DNA of 6,289 nt, from NCBI GenBank assembly GCA_030654555.1, contig JAURXG010000166.1, positions 1 through 6,289 of the forward strand. Direction: 5' to 3'. Under the pieces are notes generated by a model that did not search any database, was not told where the DNA came from, and saw only the letters and a list, made by a program, of their open reading frames with translations. The translations under genes and the position numbers were made by a program. The DNA comes from Aquabacterium sp. Lineage in GTDB: Bacteria > Pseudomonadota > Gammaproteobacteria > Burkholderiales > Burkholderiaceae_C. Below are positions 5,180 to 6,289 of the stretch, in pieces (position 1 is the stretch's first letter; every line of letters begins with the position of its first letter).

Positions 5180-6070
5180 ATGCGAATGATTCTGTTGGGC
5201 CCCAACGGCCAGGTGGGCTGGGAACTGCGCCGCGCGCTGGCGCCGCTGGGCGAGTTGATCGCCCTGCCCCGCGATGCCGGCGGCGACCTGGCCCGCCCCG
5301 ACGCCCTGGCAGAGGCGCTGCGCGCGCTGCGGCCCGACGTCGTGGTCAACGCCGGCGCCTACACCGCCGTCGACCAGGCCGAATCCGATGCCGACGCGGC
5401 ACGCACCGTCAACGCGCTGGCGCCCGGCGCCGTGGCGCGGGTGATGGCCGACCTGGGCGGCTGGCTGGTGCACTTCAGCACCGATTACGTCTTCGATGGC
5501 AGCGGCGATCACGCCCGTGACGAAGCGGCGACCACCGGCCCGCTCAGCGTTTATGGCCGCAGCAAGCTCGAGAGCGAGGCCTTGATCGCCGCCAGCGGCT
5601 GCCGGCACCTGATCCTGCGGACCAGCTGGGTGCATGCCGCTCGCGGCGGCAACTTCGCCCGCACCATGCTGCGCCTGGCCGGCGAGCGTGAGCGCCTCAC
5701 GGTGATCGACGACCAGTTCGGCGCGCCCACCGGCGCCGACCTGTTGGCCGACGTCACCGCCCACATGCTGCGCCGGGCGGTGCAGGATGCGAGCGTCAGC
5801 GGCCTCTACCATGCGGTGGCTGCCGGCGAGGTGACTTGGTGCGGCTACGCCCGCCACGTGCTGGGCTGGGCCCGCCAGCGCGGCGTGCCGCTGAAGGTCG
5901 GCCCCGAAGACGTGACCGCGATCCTGACCAGCGCCTACCCGACGCCGGCGACACGCCCGCTGAACTCGCGGCTGGACACCGGCAAACTGCGCCGCACCTT
6001 CGGCCTGCGCCTGCCCGACTGGCAGGTGGGGGTCGACCGCATGCTGGCCGAAGCCCTCAACCTGCCCTGA
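5180..6070 (+). CDS. rfbD: dTDP-4-dehydrorhamnose reductase
   Basis: RmlD/RfbD uses NAD(P)H to reduce dTDP-4-dehydro-L-rhamnose to dTDP-L-rhamnose, the last step of the pathway feeding O-antigen, exopolysaccharide and rhamnolipid synthesis; it is cytosolic. The 296-residue product is full length for the family. It has the nucleotide-binding GPNGQVG (7-13), NAGAYTAVDQAE (57-68), STDYVFDG (100-107), the catalytic YGRSK (Tyr125, Lys129), RTSW (147-150), DDQFGAPT (177-184) and ATRPLNSRLD (257-266). The start is ATG 5180; an in-frame ATG at 5186 is an alternative, and neither has a good Shine-Dalgarno. rfbC follows after 16 bp in the same direction, so they are probably one operon. rfbB and rfbA are not upstream, where a DEAD-box helicase lies instead; they may be downstream of the window. 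Confidence 0.96.
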   Translation: MRMILLGPNGQVGWELRRALAPLGELIALPRDAGGDLARPDALAEALRALRPDVVVNAGAYTAVDQAESDADAARTVNALAPGAVARVMADLGGWLVHFSTDYVFDGSGDHARDEAATTGPLSVYGRSKLESEALIAASGCRHLILRTSWVHAARGGNFARTMLRLAGERERLTVIDDQFGAPTGADLLADVTAHMLRRAVQDASVSGLYHAVAAGEVTWCGYARHVLGWARQRGVPLKVGPEDVTAILTSAYPTPATRPLNSRLDTGKLRRTFGLRLPDWQVGVDRMLAEALNLP

Positions 6071-6086
6071 ACCGGCCCCACACCCG

Positions 6087-6289
6087 ATGAAATTCATCCC
6101 GACCCGACTGCCCGACGTGGTGGTGATCGAACCCGCCGTGTTCGGTGACGAGCGCGGCTGGTTCATGGAGAGCTTCAGCCAGAAGCGTTTCGCCGACGGG
6201 CTGGCGGCGCTGGGCCTGCCCCCGGCCCGGCCCTTCGTGCAGGACAACGAGTCGATGTCGGCCAAGGGCGTGCTGCGCGGCCTGCACTA
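6087..6289 (+). CDS. rfbC: dTDP-4-dehydrorhamnose 3,5-epimerase, 5' part only
   Basis: RmlC/RfbC epimerises dTDP-4-dehydro-6-deoxy-D-glucose at C3 and C5, providing the substrate of RfbD. The 67 complete visible codons begin MKFIPTRLPDVVVIEP and show FGDERGWFMESF (19-30, family DxRGxF), FVQDNES (50-56) and KGVLRGLH (60-67), which holds the active-site histidine of the cupin fold. The gene runs off the right edge; RmlC is about 180 residues, so about two thirds is missing. The ATG at 6087 is 16 bp after the rfbD stop, has no clear Shine-Dalgarno, and could depend on coupling to rfbD translation. Order D then C, with B and A not seen, suggests the rest of the set, if linked, lies to the right. 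Confidence 0.95.
   Translation, partial: MKFIPTRLPDVVVIEPAVFGDERGWFMESFSQKRFADGLAALGLPPARPFVQDNESMSAKGVLRGLH

Noticed and set aside
5174..6265. A 363-codon minus-strand open frame antisense to rfbD and rfbC.
   Set aside because: Low-complexity Gly/Ala/Gln-rich translation without domains. rfbD and rfbC account for the region with full sets of conserved motifs.
1..6289. A novel defence, mobile or secretion system.
   Set aside because: Every gene belongs to a known housekeeping or sugar-nucleotide family. I saw no transposase, integrase, att-like direct repeats, tRNA or CRISPR repeats.

Overview
This window is a high-GC (visibly about 70%) chromosomal segment. Protein-level resemblance and gene order suggest a betaproteobacterium of the order Burkholderiales, possibly near Rubrivivax, Leptothrix or Ideonella. 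That is a recalled family resemblance, not a database search. It is almost entirely conserved housekeeping DNA. I see no mobile element, CRISPR array, tRNA, rRNA or defence system, and no convincing undescribed multi-gene system.

Layout. (1) Positions 1-1948, minus strand: the classical yceD - rpmF - plsX order (in transcription order), linking 23S rRNA/large-subunit biogenesis (YceD, L32) to phospholipid synthesis (PlsX). plsX runs off the left edge. The yceD-rpmF gap carries a strong extended -10 promoter and a structured leader. The rpmF-plsX gap carries a terminator-like hairpin, so rpmF may have its own promoter and a partial stop before plsX. (2) Positions 1988-3390, plus strand: maf/yceF (m7GTP pyrophosphatase), divergent from yceD across only 39 bp, then an RsmI-related SAM-dependent methyltransferase of unknown target that overlaps maf by 4 bp. 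(3) Positions 3436-5007, minus strand: a RhlE-type DEAD-box RNA helicase with a long charged tail. It converges on the methyltransferase across a 45-bp gap holding a hairpin. (4) Positions 5180 to the right edge, plus strand: rfbD then rfbC (partial), the last steps of dTDP-L-rhamnose synthesis. These probably mark the edge of a surface-polysaccharide locus, since rfbB and rfbA are not on the left side.

The genes fall into three functional blocks: ribosome and membrane-lipid housekeeping, RNA processing, and rhamnose precursor supply. The points most worth checking are regulatory. They are the rpmF leader structures, a hairpin between rpmF and plsX, and three genes whose candidate -10 boxes lie 6-9 bp before the ATG with no Shine-Dalgarno, suggesting leaderless or near-leaderless transcripts. 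The uncharacterised RsmI paralog is the most interesting protein.
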